Position numbers and translations under genes: made by a program | Shown here: piece by piece, positions 8,206 through 16,484 of the stretch | Numbering within the stretch: position 1 is the stretch's first letter | Layout of the letters: each line of letters begins with the position of its first letter | Assembly (NCBI RefSeq): GCF_004634215.1 | Contig: NZ_SMMH01000034.1 | Span: 1-38,789, forward strand | Length of the DNA stretch: 38,789 nucleotides | DNA from: Deinococcus fonticola | Lineage (GTDB): Bacteria > Deinococcota > Deinococci > Deinococcales > Deinococcaceae | Reading direction: 5' to 3' | Notes under the pieces: model-generated | Databases searched by the model: none | The model's input: only the letters and a program-made list of their open reading frames with translations | Told to the model about the DNA's origin: nothing

Positions 8206-10467
8206 ATGAGTATCAAGGCAACCGTCGGATTCGTTCTTCCTACCCTGGCCCTGATCCTTTCCGCCTGCGACGGTGGTAGGAGCGGCCCGGTGGACACCAG
8301 CACCAAAGTCACCACCCTGACCGACAGCGGCGCGGGCAGTCTGCGGCAAATCCTGACCGATGCCAAGGGCGGGGACACCATCAAGTTCAGCACCACTGGA
8401 ACTGTAATGCTGGCCAGTCCACTCACCACCAGCAAGAATGTCACCATCGACGCGACTGGCGTGACCTTCGACGCTGCCGGAAAAAGCCGCGTGCTGGAAA
8501 TCCCCGCAGGCGTAGCTGTCACCCTCAAGGGTGGCACCTTGAAAGGCGGTGTCGGCCAGGTCATCACAGCCAACGTGGCCAGCCTGAGCGGGCGTTCCGG
8601 GGCGATGAGTCTGGAGGGTGGCTCGGGAGTAAGAATGTCGGCCCAGGCTGAAACTGAAACTTACGGCGGCATCATCGTGAACAAAGGTGCCCTCACGCTC
8701 GACAGCGTGACCGTCACGGGCGGAAAAGCCGACTTTGGCGGTGGAATCGCCAATGCCAAAGGCGCGACGCTTGGCCTTACCGGAACAACCAAAGTCACCG
8801 AGAATACTGCGGCCTTGTCAGGAGGCGGAATCGCCAATAAAGGTTCCATTACCATCACAGGTGGGAGCGTCAGTGGGAATACCTCCTACTACAGCGGGGC
8901 GGGCATTGTGGGGGATATCGGCAGCACCCTCACCATGAGCAGCGGGAACATTGACAGCAACACCTGCACGTACCCCGTAACGGTAGCCACTGACAATTCC
9001 GTGAGCGGCTGTGCGGGGGGCGGCATTTACAGCAATGGCGACGTGACCATTTCCGGTGGCAGCTTCAGCGGAAACAAAGTGTCTTACTTTGGCGGTGGCG
9101 TGACGGTTCAGGTCACCACGGACGCCAACAAGAATCCGGTAATCCCTAAACTGACCATTTCCGGTGGTACTTTCGAGAACAACAAAGTGACTGATGAAAC
9201 ACGGGGCAGTGGGGGGGGCATCTGGAGCAGCGGCCCACTGACCTTGACGGGCGGCATGGTGAAGGGGAATACCGCCCCATACGGCGGTGGACTGGGCTTA
9301 TACGGTGAAGCCACAGTTACGGGCGGCACTATTCAGGGCAATACGGCCAAGGTGAGTGGCGGGGGGATCGAGGCCTTCACCTCGTCTACGGCGACCACCA
9401 TTCGCACCCTGAACCTCGGCGGCAGCGCCAGCGTGATCGGGAATACGGCAAGCGACAACAGCGGCGGTATTGCCGTGAGCCGCAGCAAACTGGTCATGGC
9501 CGGTGGTACAGTCAGCAACAATACTGCCGTGAACACCGGGGGTGGTCTAGTTATCGGCGGTGGCTCCAGCAGCGTTATTCAGGGCGGCGTCATCAGCGGT
9601 AACAAGGTCACGGGTGAAGCCGATGGCGGCGGTGGCGTGCGCGTGCATTCAACCGCTACACTCAGCATTTCCGGCGGGGAGATCAGCGGTAATACAGCAA
9701 TTCGTAACGGTGGCGGTGTCACTATTGGCGGGAAAGTAACCATGACCGGGGGCAGCATTACCGGAAACACGGTCACGGGAACCGATACCACGAAAGGACA
9801 GGGCCGGGGCGGTGGAGTTCACATGTACTCGAATGCCACGTTTAACGCCAGTGGTGGAAGTATCAGTGGCAATACCGCCGCATTGCAGGCGGGCGGCGTG
9901 ACCATCGGCGGTGCCTTCGTGGATGACAAGGGCGTGATTGTTCCAGCATCGAAATTCACGCTGTCCGGCGCGAAAATCGAGAATAACAAAGTCACGACAG
10001 GCAGTGGCGGCGCAGTGTACGTCAGCGGAATTTTTGATATGACCAGTGGAAGTATCAGCGGAAATACAGCGAGTGGAACGGAAAGCGGGCAGGGCCGGGG
10101 CGGAGGCGTACGAATCGGGAACACCGGGACGTTCACGGCCAGTGGCGGCACAATAGCCAGCAACACCGCCGAGGTGCAGGGCGGAGGCATTTACGTGAAC
10201 AACTCCTACGTGGATGACAAGGGCGTGACCATTCCAGGCGGGACGCTGAATTTGGCGGGCGCAACCATCACTGGGAACAAGGCGACAACAGGCTCAGGTG
10301 GGGGTGTTGCCAACGGGGGCACGTTTACCCTGCAAAGCGGCAGCGTCACTACCAACACTTCCGCGAATAAGGGAGGGGGAGTGCGGAACTTCAAGGACGC
10401 CATCTTCAAGCAAACGGGCGGCACCGTCACGGGCAACACACCCGATCAGATTCAGACCGATCAGTAG
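8206..10467 (+). CDS. Repeat-rich parallel beta-helix lipoprotein (Pmp/adhesin-like)
   Basis: The 753-residue protein has a short signal peptide with lipobox LILSAC (Cys about residue 23), so it should be lipid-anchored. Next come VTTLTDSGAGSLRQIL and DTIKFSTTGTV, typical openings of right-handed beta-helix proteins. From about residue 150 to the end there are about nineteen turns built on SGNTA/ENNKV alternating with GGGI/GGGV, the pattern of chlamydial polymorphic outer membrane protein repeats. No C-terminal autotransporter barrel is present. Residues about 531-627 and 628-724 are a 97-residue tandem duplication (291-bp offset). Good AGGGAGG ribosome site. The two upstream TPR regulators make regulated surface display plausible. 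A pectate-lyase-like carbohydrate role is an alternative, but no catalytic residues are recognisable. Confidence 0.8.
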   Translation: MSIKATVGFVLPTLALILSACDGGRSGPVDTSTKVTTLTDSGAGSLRQILTDAKGGDTIKFSTTGTVMLASPLTTSKNVTIDATGVTFDAAGKSRVLEIPAGVAVTLKGGTLKGGVGQVITANVASLSGRSGAMSLEGGSGVRMSAQAETETYGGIIVNKGALTLDSVTVTGGKADFGGGIANAKGATLGLTGTTKVTENTAALSGGGIANKGSITITGGSVSGNTSYYSGAGIVGDIGSTLTMSSGNIDSNTCTYPVTVATDNSVSGCAGGGIYSNGDVTISGGSFSGNKVSYFGGGVTVQVTTDANKNPVIPKLTISGGTFENNKVTDETRGSGGGIWSSGPLTLTGGMVKGNTAPYGGGLGLYGEATVTGGTIQGNTAKVSGGGIEAFTSSTATTIRTLNLGGSASVIGNTASDNSGGIAVSRSKLVMAGGTVSNNTAVNTGGGLVIGGGSSSVIQGGVISGNKVTGEADGGGGVRVHSTATLSISGGEISGNTAIRNGGGVTIGGKVTMTGGSITGNTVTGTDTTKGQGRGGGVHMYSNATFNASGGSISGNTAALQAGGVTIGGAFVDDKGVIVPASKFTLSGAKIENNKVTTGSGGAVYVSGIFDMTSGSISGNTASGTESGQGRGGGVRIGNTGTFTASGGTIASNTAEVQGGGIYVNNSYVDDKGVTIPGGTLNLAGATITGNKATTGSGGGVANGGTFTLQSGSVTTNTSANKGGGVRNFKDAIFKQTGGTVTGNTPDQIQTDQ

Positions 10468-10478
10468 TTCACCTTTTA

Positions 10479-10516
10479 CCGGGTCAGTGGCCGTCGGGTG
10501 CGGTTCACTGGCCCGG
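10479..10516. terminator. Hairpin between convergent genes
   Basis: CCGGGTCAGTG (10479-10489) pairs with CACTGGCCCGG (10506-10516) with one G-T wobble, flanked by tttta on the left and tttc on the right. It can serve as a terminator for both the beta-helix gene (+) and the decayed GNAT gene (-), whose last codons it overlaps. Confidence 0.55.
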
Positions 10517-10916
10517 TTTCATGTCGCGCCACAGCCAGGATTCGCTGTACGTCTGCCCACTATGTTGCACTGCGTCCGGCTGCGTGCCCCAGAACGTAAA
10601 GCTGTGCCGTTCATAGAGCCTCCGGGCGCTGTGCTGGGTTTCCACCACCGCCAGGAGCAGGCTGGTCAGTCCCTCCCAGACTTCGGCGTGTTTCGCGTGC
10701 CAGCGAGAGAATGCCGACCAGTTGACCACCTAAGAATGCGCCGAAAGTCACGTTCTGCTCAGTGGGGCTGATCTGCGCGGCAATGCCTTCTGTGTCACGG
10801 GCAGCAAACTCGGCGGCCGTGGTCACGAAGGCCACCGGGTCACTGTTCAAGACCGTGTGACGCACCACGCGGTAACTTTCCACGTCCTGAGCGGTCAGGA
10901 TGCGAACTTCAATCAA
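10505..10916 (-). pseudogene. GNAT acetyltransferase remnant lacking the acetyl-CoA motif
   Basis: The 5' part reads [20 protein letters not shown] through FLGGQLVGILSLARET, a normal GNAT N-terminus. The 3' part, in another frame, reads KHAEVWE then GLTSLLLAVVETQHSARRLYERHSF and a C-terminal tail ending WLWRDMKPGQ. Normal relatives have about 30 residues between VW(G) and the beta-5 strand, containing the (R/Q)xxGxG/A motif A. Here they are absent, and a frameshift lies close by (about 10700). The protein cannot bind acetyl-CoA normally. The TTG start overlaps the stop of the upstream nitrilase-family gene by 8 bp, so the pair was once an operon; fused or adjacent GNAT-nitrilase pairs are known in bacteria. 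Confidence 0.7.
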
Positions 10917-11799
10917 GGGTCACTACCTTTGCGGGTGTCACTCTTGACTGCCCGATGTGCCGGTCACGCCAGTTCAGGACGTGCCCATCCGCACGAACGT
11001 TGCGGATCAGCATGAAATCGAGGTCTTGCACCAGCCACGCCGCTTCCATCCACCCGGCCTCCGCCACGATTCCCGTGTCCGGCAGGCCGTGATCGGCAGG
11101 CGAGTAGATGCCTGCCTGCCCCACGGCGTCCTCCACGGCGTATGTCCACGGAGCGTCGGCCAGCAGGGGCGCGTGCAGGGCGTAACACTGGTTTTCCAGG
11201 GCGCGGGCCATGCTGCCCACCCGCACCCGCGTGAAACCGGCTCGCGACCCGGTAAAGGACGGCACCACCAGCAGTTCCGCCCCGCCTTCCGCCAGGGCGC
11301 GGCCCAGGTGCGGGAATTCACTGTCGTAGCAGATAGCCACGCCGAACTGGACGCCCTGCGACTGAAAGACCTTCACGCCGTTGCCAGGACTGATCAGCCA
11401 CTCTTCGTCCTCGAAGCGGGTCATGAGCAGCTTGTCCTGAAAATCACTCGCGCCGCTGGGGCTGAACACGTAGGCCCGGTTCACGAAGCCGTCGGCGTGC
11501 GCTACGGGGTAACTGCCGGCCACGATCGTTACGCCGAAGTCACGCGCCAGCTGCTCGTGCAGGGCCACAAAGTCCGGCAGAAAGCGCTGCAATTCAGGAC
11601 GCATGCCCAGCACGTCATGGTGCAGTTCCGGGGGCAGCAGGCTGATCAGTTCCAGCGGCGCATACTCCGGAAACACCAGCAGATGCGCCCCCAGCCGCGC
11701 CGCGTCCGCCACCCAGCGCGAGAGTTTTGCCTGGTAGTCTTCCCAGGAGTTCAGGAAATCGACGGGGTAAGCCGCGGCGGCCACGCGAAGCACAGACAT
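10909..11799 (-). CDS. Carbon-nitrogen hydrolase (nitrilase superfamily)
   Basis: The 296-residue cytosolic enzyme has the full Glu-Lys-Cys triad: FPEYAP (Glu about 45), [10 protein letters not shown] (Lys about 142) and AICYDSEFP (Cys about 177). These proteins hydrolyse amides or nitriles, and this one most resembles the amidohydrolases found next to or fused with GNAT domains. The substrate is not predictable. The ATG has no clear Shine-Dalgarno sequence; CATACT at 11806-11811 (minus strand) lies 6 nt upstream and may be the -10 of a leaderless transcript. The following GNAT gene, normally its partner, has decayed. Confidence 0.85.
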   Translation of the reverse strand: MSVLRVAAAAYPVDFLNSWEDYQAKLSRWVADAARLGAHLLVFPEYAPLELISLLPPELHHDVLGMRPELQRFLPDFVALHEQLARDFGVTIVAGSYPVAHADGFVNRAYVFSPSGASDFQDKLLMTRFEDEEWLISPGNGVKVFQSQGVQFGVAICYDSEFPHLGRALAEGGAELLVVPSFTGSRAGFTRVRVGSMARALENQCYALHAPLLADAPWTYAVEDAVGQAGIYSPADHGLPDTGIVAEAGWMEAAWLVQDLDFMLIRNVRADGHVLNWRDRHIGQSRVTPAKVVTLD

Positions 11800-11864
11800 C
11801 CTTGCAGTATGCCGGACGCCCGGCCCACCGCCATCCGCCGTTTAGCTCAGTGTTGCGGCTGATA

Positions 11865-11945
11865 CGGGTTCCGTCTGTTTAGTTTGGCAAACTCCACGCC
11901 CGGAACCCGCCCAGCTCGGATTGAATCGTTGACGAAGTGATTCAA
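11865..11945. repeat. Two nested inverted repeats, possible small dispersed element
   Basis: CGGGTTCCG (11865-11873) pairs with CGGAACCCG (11901-11909), and TTGAATC (11921-11927) pairs with GATTCAA (11939-11945). The block fills most of the gap between two minus-strand genes and ends near the stop of the small secreted protein. It may act as terminator or be a small non-coding repeat. No second copy was found in this window. Confidence 0.4.
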
Positions 11946-11957
11946 CCCAAGCCCATC

Positions 11958-12422
11958 TCAGTGCGTGGTTTTCTTCCAGTCGGCGATGAAGTCGGCCACC
12001 AGTTCGTCGGCCAGGTCGGCCGCCTCCAGGCTGCCGCCGCCCACATCGAGTCCGCCGATAAACAGGTCACTCCACAGGGTCACTTCCTTGTAGTTGCCCT
12101 CCTTGCTGAGCCACCCTTCCAGGCTCGCCTGGTAAATATCGCCGTCATCCGTTGTGAAGAAAGAGAAAAACAGGTTCACCTGCCGGTTTGCCGTCAGGCC
12201 TTTTGGGCCGCACTCGCCGGGCGCCACCGCAATGTTGGCTTTCTTCAGGGCCGCTTCCAGACGGGTGATCAGTTTGCCGCGCACCGCCTCATTTTCCTTG
12301 CCTTTTTCCTCGAAGCTGGCGTTCACGCACACGTTCCTGAAACCCTTCAGGTTCTCGGCGGTGCGGGTTGCGCCGGCACTGGACACGGCCAGAATGGACA
12401 GCAGAATGGTCATTTTCTTCAT
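11958..12422 (-). CDS. Small secreted protein of unknown function
   Basis: The 154-residue protein has an N-terminal signal peptide (MKKMTILLSILAVSSAGA, cleavage probably after AGA) and a mature part with two cysteines (NVCVNAS, GECGPKG) that could form a disulfide. The rest alternates charged helices and strands (EAVRGKLITRLEAALKKANI; RQVNLFFSFFTTDDGDIYQASLEGWL). GGAGG lies 7 nt before the ATG, a clear ribosome site. It is divergent from def, sharing a short intergenic region. I do not recognise a family; periplasmic location is inferred from the signal peptide. Confidence 0.7.
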   Translation of the reverse strand: MKKMTILLSILAVSSAGATRTAENLKGFRNVCVNASFEEKGKENEAVRGKLITRLEAALKKANIAVAPGECGPKGLTANRQVNLFFSFFTTDDGDIYQASLEGWLSKEGNYKEVTLWSDLFIGGLDVGGGSLEAADLADELVADFIADWKKTTH

Positions 12423-12496
12423 GGGAAACCTCCAGTCGGGGGCGGTGGGCCGGCGTACTGTGGGCAGTGTACCCGGAGGTTTTGCCCAACCTCGCT

Positions 12497-12502
12497 TAAA
12501 AT
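12497..12502 (+). promoter_or_regulatory. -10 box of def
   Basis: TAAAAT ends 10 nt before the GTG at 12513, so transcripts would start at or just before the start codon. This supports GTG 12513 over the ATG at 12501, which lies inside the box. Confidence 0.45.
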
Positions 12503-12512
12503 GACAGGCATT

Positions 12513-13208
12513 GTGACCACGCCCGACCTTCCAGCTTCAGAGACCTTCGGCGGGAAACCCCGCATTTACCCCATGCGCCTGTACGGCGACCCGATCCTGC
12601 GCCGCAAGGCCAGACCCCTGGCGCACACCGACACCCTGACCGTGCCGGGGTTCGAGGCGCAGACGGTGCGCGAGGTGGCGAACACCATGCTGGAAACCAT
12701 GTTCGAGCAGCGCGGCGTGGGCCTGGCCGCCCCGCAGATCGGGCTGCCGGTGCGGCTGTTCGTGGCGGTGGAGTACGAGGACGACGAGGAAGAAAACGAG
12801 GGCCAGGACGACGCCCCCCTGCGCTCGCGGGTGCTGCGCGAGTACGTGATGCTGAACCCGGTCATCAAGGCCATCAACAAGAAGAAAGACAAGTCGTACC
12901 AGGAGGGCTGCCTGAGCATCCCCGGCATCTACGAGGAAGGCGTGCCGCGCACCCGCCAGATCAGCATTTCCTACACCGACCTGGAAGGCGTGCACCGAAC
13001 CATGGAGGCCGAGGACTACCTGGCCCGCGTGTTCCAGCACGAAACCGACCACCTGGACGGCAAGCTGTTCCTGGATCACCTGCCCGCCGAGGTCACTGAC
13101 GAGCACCGCCGCGACCTCCTGAAAATTCAGCAGGCCAGCAAGAATTTCCTGGCGAACCTCAGCGCCTGGGAGAAAGAAAAACACAGGCACGTCCGGGAGA
13201 ACCTTTGA
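12513..13208 (+). CDS. def: Peptide deformylase
   Basis: The enzyme removes the N-formyl group from nascent polypeptides, using a metal ion. All three signature motifs are present: GVGLAAPQIG, EGCLSIP (metal Cys) and QHETDHLDG (two metal His and the catalytic Glu). An acidic insert (EYEDDEEENEGQDD) lies between motif 1 and motif 2. From GTG 12513 it has 231 residues; the core MRLYGDPILRRKA begins about 20 residues in, and ATG 12573 is another candidate start. No Shine-Dalgarno sequence precedes any start. The stop overlaps the fmt start (TTGA), giving the classic def-fmt pair that adds and removes the initiator formyl group. Confidence 0.93.
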   Translation: MTTPDLPASETFGGKPRIYPMRLYGDPILRRKARPLAHTDTLTVPGFEAQTVREVANTMLETMFEQRGVGLAAPQIGLPVRLFVAVEYEDDEEENEGQDDAPLRSRVLREYVMLNPVIKAINKKKDKSYQEGCLSIPGIYEEGVPRTRQISISYTDLEGVHRTMEAEDYLARVFQHETDHLDGKLFLDHLPAEVTDEHRRDLLKIQQASKNFLANLSAWEKEKHRHVRENL

Positions 13209-14167
13209 CCGCTCCCAGGTTCGCTTTGCCCAGGGTGGCCTTCTTCGGTTCCCCCGCCTTCGCGGTGCCGGTGCTGGACGCCATCCGGGCCGAGTTCGAG
13301 GTGGTGCTGGTGGTCGCGCAACCGGACAAGCCGGTGGGGCGCGGGCTGAAGTTGACGCCCCCAGCCGTCGCGGCGCGGGCCGCTGAACTGGGGCTTGCGC
13401 TGGCCCAGCCCACCAGACTGCGCCGCAACGAGGCTTTTGCCCGGCAGTTGCGGGAGTCCGGGGCGGAGGTGGCGGTGACGTGCGCCTACGGGAAAATCCT
13501 GCCCGGCAGCGTGCTGAGCATCCCGCGTTACGGTTTCTTGAACACGCACACCAGCCTGCTGCCGAAATACCGGGGCGCCGCCCCCATCCAGTGGGCCTTG
13601 ATCGAAGGGGAGACGGTCACGGGCACCACCATCATGCAGACCGACGAGGGCATGGACACCGGCCCCATCCTGCTGCAAGAAGAGTTGCCTGTTCCTGCCG
13701 AATGGACGAGCCTGGAACTCTCGGACGCGCTGAGCGCTCAGGCCGCCCGCCTGATCGTGCGGGCCCTGCATGGGCTAGGCAGCCTGACCCCGCGCCCGCA
13801 GGATGACCGCGCAGCCACGCACGCCGGCATGCTGGACAAGGAACACGGCTTCGTGCGCTGGACGGACACCGCCGCGCAGGTCGTGAACCGTTACCGGGGG
13901 GTGGCCGCCTGGCCCCAGACCACCGCGTTCCTGAACGGCGCACGGTTGAAACTGAACGGGCTGAGCCTGACAGAAGGCCACGGGCCACCCGGCGAGGTGC
14001 TGCGCGTGGACGGCGCGGGCCTGACCGTCGCCTGCGGTGTGGGCGCAGTTCACATTAGAACGGTGCAACCGGAAGCGAAAAAGCCCCAGCCTGCCCAGGT
14101 GTGGGCACCGGCTGCGGGTGTGCACCCCGGCACGCGTTTCGATCTCTGGGAACCAGCCGCCTCCTGA
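13205..14167 (+). CDS. fmt: Methionyl-tRNA formyltransferase
   Basis: This enzyme formylates Met-tRNA for translation initiation using 10-formyl-tetrahydrofolate. The 320-residue product starts FFGSPAFAVPVLDAI and contains the formyl-donor site signature NTHTSLLPKYRGAAPIQWAL and TGTTIMQTDEGMDTGPIL, where the catalytic Asn, His and Asp occur. The C-terminal OB-like domain (about 205-315) includes GVAAWPQTTAFLNGARLKL. It starts at TTG 13205, overlapping the def stop, so translation is coupled. Length and motif order are normal for the family. Confidence 0.94.
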   Translation: MTAPRFALPRVAFFGSPAFAVPVLDAIRAEFEVVLVVAQPDKPVGRGLKLTPPAVAARAAELGLALAQPTRLRRNEAFARQLRESGAEVAVTCAYGKILPGSVLSIPRYGFLNTHTSLLPKYRGAAPIQWALIEGETVTGTTIMQTDEGMDTGPILLQEELPVPAEWTSLELSDALSAQAARLIVRALHGLGSLTPRPQDDRAATHAGMLDKEHGFVRWTDTAAQVVNRYRGVAAWPQTTAFLNGARLKLNGLSLTEGHGPPGEVLRVDGAGLTVACGVGAVHIRTVQPEAKKPQPAQVWAPAAGVHPGTRFDLWEPAAS

Positions 14168-14172
14168 TCCCG

Positions 14173-14178
14173 TACCCT
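14173..14178 (+). promoter_or_regulatory. -10 box of a leaderless gene
   Basis: TACCCT ends 5 nt before the GTG at 14184. It overlaps the region just after the fmt stop, so the downstream gene probably has its own leaderless transcript. Confidence 0.5.
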
Positions 14179-14183
14179 GAAGC

Positions 14184-14801
14184 GTGGATAACCTGCGCTT
14201 TCCGCTCACCCTGGAATTCAAGTTCAGCCTGTTTACCGAACTGCAAGTGCACGACGCAAACGGGCAACTCCTCGCCTACGTGCGCGAGAAGACCTTCAGT
14301 GTCCGCGACGAAGTGAAGGTCTTTACCGATGCCAGCCGCCAGGTGCAGACGCACGGCATGCGGGCGCAGGGCTTTATGGCAGGTGCGCTCGACTGGAAAG
14401 CCAAACGCCTGATTCGCCGTAGTGACGGCACGGAAATCGGCGCTTTGCAGGCACAGGGCATGAAAACCCTGTGGGGAGCCAGCTACGAACTCCTCGCCCC
14501 TAACGGGCAGCCACTGTTCACCATCAAGGACGACCACCCGTGGCTGGGCGTCATCGAGGGCCTGATCGGCGCGGTGCCGTTCGTGGGCGATCTGGTGGCA
14601 ATGGGGTTCGATTACCTCGTGAACCCGACCTACACCGTCACGGACGCGGGCGGGCAGGCGGCGTACCGCGTGTTCAAGAAACGCAGTCTGTTCTCCCGCC
14701 GCTTCAAAGTCGAGGAACTGACCCCCCGCTCCCCCCAGAACGACGAACTGGTGCTGATGGGCCTGATCCAGCTGGTGCTCAGGGAAAGGGAACGCGGGTA
14801 A
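14184..14801 (+). CDS. LURP-one/scramblase-like (tubby C-terminal fold) protein
   Basis: The 205-residue protein resembles LURP-one-related proteins: FPLTLEFKFSLFTELQVHDANGQLL, YVREKTFSVRDEVKVFTD, and a hydrophobic helix GVIEGLIGAVPFVGDLVAMGFDYLV before a last beta segment (YTVTDAGGQAAYRVFKKRS). The family adopts a twelve-stranded barrel around a hydrophobic helix, and its molecular role in bacteria is unknown. Start is GTG with no ribosome site, consistent with a leaderless transcript. A strong hairpin follows the gene. It is 16 bp from fmt but probably transcribed separately. Confidence 0.65.
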   Translation: MDNLRFPLTLEFKFSLFTELQVHDANGQLLAYVREKTFSVRDEVKVFTDASRQVQTHGMRAQGFMAGALDWKAKRLIRRSDGTEIGALQAQGMKTLWGASYELLAPNGQPLFTIKDDHPWLGVIEGLIGAVPFVGDLVAMGFDYLVNPTYTVTDAGGQAAYRVFKKRSLFSRRFKVEELTPRSPQNDELVLMGLIQLVLRERERG

Positions 14802-14848
14802 GCCAGGGGCAACAGCAACCTGCGGGCCGATGTGGGGCCAGACACCGC

Positions 14849-14884
14849 AGTGGGCGGGCAAACGTTCGCGCTGGCCCGCCCACT
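14849..14884. terminator. Bidirectional hairpin between convergent genes
   Basis: AGTGGGCGGGC (14849-14859) pairs exactly with GCCCGCCCACT (14874-14884). It lies between the plus-strand LURP-like gene and the minus-strand lipoprotein gene. No long T run follows it on either strand. Confidence 0.5.
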
Positions 14885-14900
14885 CCTCAGCCCGTGAGGT

Positions 14901-15617
14901 TCACTGCTCGGCGACCAGCAGCACCGCTTTGCCGTCGTGGTTCGCGGTGGTTTCGGCTGCGGTGTCCAGCATGTTCTTCAAATCCACGTAACCGGCGCGT
15001 TTAAAGCTGGTTTTTGCCGTCAGTTGCTCGGCCAGATCCTCACGGGTCGTGACGAAACTGTTGTACGTGTGACGTGGTTTTGGCAGCAGCTTGAAATCCT
15101 CGCGGCTGAAAGCCCCGGTGAACACGAACCCGCCCGCCACCTTCGCCGGGCCGAACATCCGTCCGTGGTTATTCGAGCGGTACCAGGGCGCGTCACTGAA
15201 CGCCAGCCCTTTCCCGTTCGCGGGTTGCTGGGTATACAGCCGCCCGTTGATCCAGCCAGAATACCCGTCACTGTGCATGTTCTTCGGGCCGTACCCGGCC
15301 TTCTCCATGGCGTCCAGCAGGCGCGAGGTGGCTTCCTCGGGCGTTTTCGCCGCCCTGTCCAGCACGATGACGTTGATGGGTTCACGTAAGGTGCGCCCGC
15401 CCAGGCTTTCGCCCAGCCAGGTGGCGTTCTCCAGGGATTTGGTGATCATCCACATGCCGATATCGCCGACCTCGGGCACACTTTTGAACACGTCTGCGGG
15501 CGCAATCTGGTATGCGGCCGGGTCACGTTGCGGCCCCGTTTCATTCGCCGGAGCGCACGCCGTGAAACCCAACGCAGAAACCACCAGAACAGCCCACCAG
15601 GGTTGCTTTACCTTCAT
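14901..15617 (-). CDS. Predicted lipoprotein of unknown function
   Basis: The 238-residue product starts MKVKQPWWAVLVVSALG and has lipobox FTAC, so it should be lipid-anchored outside the cytoplasm. GGAGG lies 7 nt before this ATG, which excludes a longer reading to 15725. The mature part has conserved-looking blocks such as ATWLGESLGGRTLREPINV, NMHSDGYSGWINGRLYTQQ and NNHGRMFGPAKVAGGFVFTG, but I do not recognise the family. It lies 111 bp after nth on the same strand. A secreted binding or enzymatic role cannot be chosen from the sequence. Confidence 0.75.
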   Translation of the reverse strand: MKVKQPWWAVLVVSALGFTACAPANETGPQRDPAAYQIAPADVFKSVPEVGDIGMWMITKSLENATWLGESLGGRTLREPINVIVLDRAAKTPEEATSRLLDAMEKAGYGPKNMHSDGYSGWINGRLYTQQPANGKGLAFSDAPWYRSNNHGRMFGPAKVAGGFVFTGAFSREDFKLLPKPRHTYNSFVTTREDLAEQLTAKTSFKRAGYVDLKNMLDTAAETTANHDGKAVLLVAEQ

Positions 15618-15728
15618 GACTTGACCTCCGATGGTTCCAAGGTACAACAGCACAGGCGGACGGCAGAGGGCACATGCGGTCAAGGGCCGCCCCTGTTTTC
15701 CTTCGCCCGACACCCCACCACCCACGGG

Positions 15729-16484
15729 CTATTTTTCGCTGAAACTGGGTACCCGGTCGCCGTACAGGGCGTAAGCGTCGCAGCGCTCTTGCAGAACACA
15801 CTTGCCGCATTTGGGGCGCGTCCACTGGCACACCTGCTGACCGTGCCGCAGCAGGTTCTTGTGAAGCTCGAACAGGAAGGGTGGGTCTGGGGGCAGCAGG
15901 GCCAGCAGGGCGCGGTGGGCCGCCTGCTCGCCCATGCGCGGAATGGTACCCACACGGGTGTTGATGCGGTGAACGTGTGTGTCCACCGGAAACACCGGGC
16001 GGGCATAGTTGAACAACAGCAGCAGCGAGGCGGTTTTGATGCCGACCCCCGGCAGGTCGGTCAGCCACTTCAGGGCGTCCTTGACGGGCAGGTCGCGCAG
16101 GAAATCCAGGTCGTAACTGCCATTCTGCTCCCTGATCTGCTTGAGCGCCGCCTGAATGCGCGGGGCTTTCGTTTCGGGGTAGTTGCTGCGCCGGATGGCG
16201 TGCGCCACCTCGGCCACGGGCGCGGCGGCAATAGCGTCCCAGTCGCCCAGTTCGCGCAGGCTGAAGTAGGCGGCTTCCTCGTCGGCGTGGGTCGTGCGGC
16301 CCGACAGGATGGTGGAAATCAGTTCGTGCATGGGGTCGCGCCGGGGCTCCAGCACCCGCTCGCCGTACTCGGCGTGGAGCTGTTCTTTCATCCACACCAG
16401 CAGGGCGGCCCGCTCCTCGGCAGGGCGGGCCACGTTGAGCACAGGTTCAGGCAGCACAGGTTCAGGTGCGGCAGCGTCGGTCAC
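15729..16484 (-). CDS. nth: Endonuclease III-type DNA glycosylase
   Basis: The 251-residue enzyme belongs to the HhH-GPD base-excision repair family. The helix-hairpin-helix LPGVGIKTASLLLL carries the catalytic Lys and is followed by FPVDTHVHRINTR with the catalytic Asp. A C-terminal [4Fe-4S] motif reads C-x6-C-x2-C-x5-C within QVCQWTRPKCGKCVLQERC. Such enzymes remove oxidised pyrimidines and nick abasic sites. Deinococcus genomes carry several nth-like genes, so this is probably one paralogue. Its GTG start overlaps the stop of the upstream small disordered protein by GTGA. The first 20 residues are Pro/Glu-rich and probably flexible. Confidence 0.93.
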   Translation of the reverse strand: MTDAAAPEPVLPEPVLNVARPAEERAALLVWMKEQLHAEYGERVLEPRRDPMHELISTILSGRTTHADEEAAYFSLRELGDWDAIAAAPVAEVAHAIRRSNYPETKAPRIQAALKQIREQNGSYDLDFLRDLPVKDALKWLTDLPGVGIKTASLLLLFNYARPVFPVDTHVHRINTRVGTIPRMGEQAAHRALLALLPPDPPFLFELHKNLLRHGQQVCQWTRPKCGKCVLQERCDAYALYGDRVPSFSEK

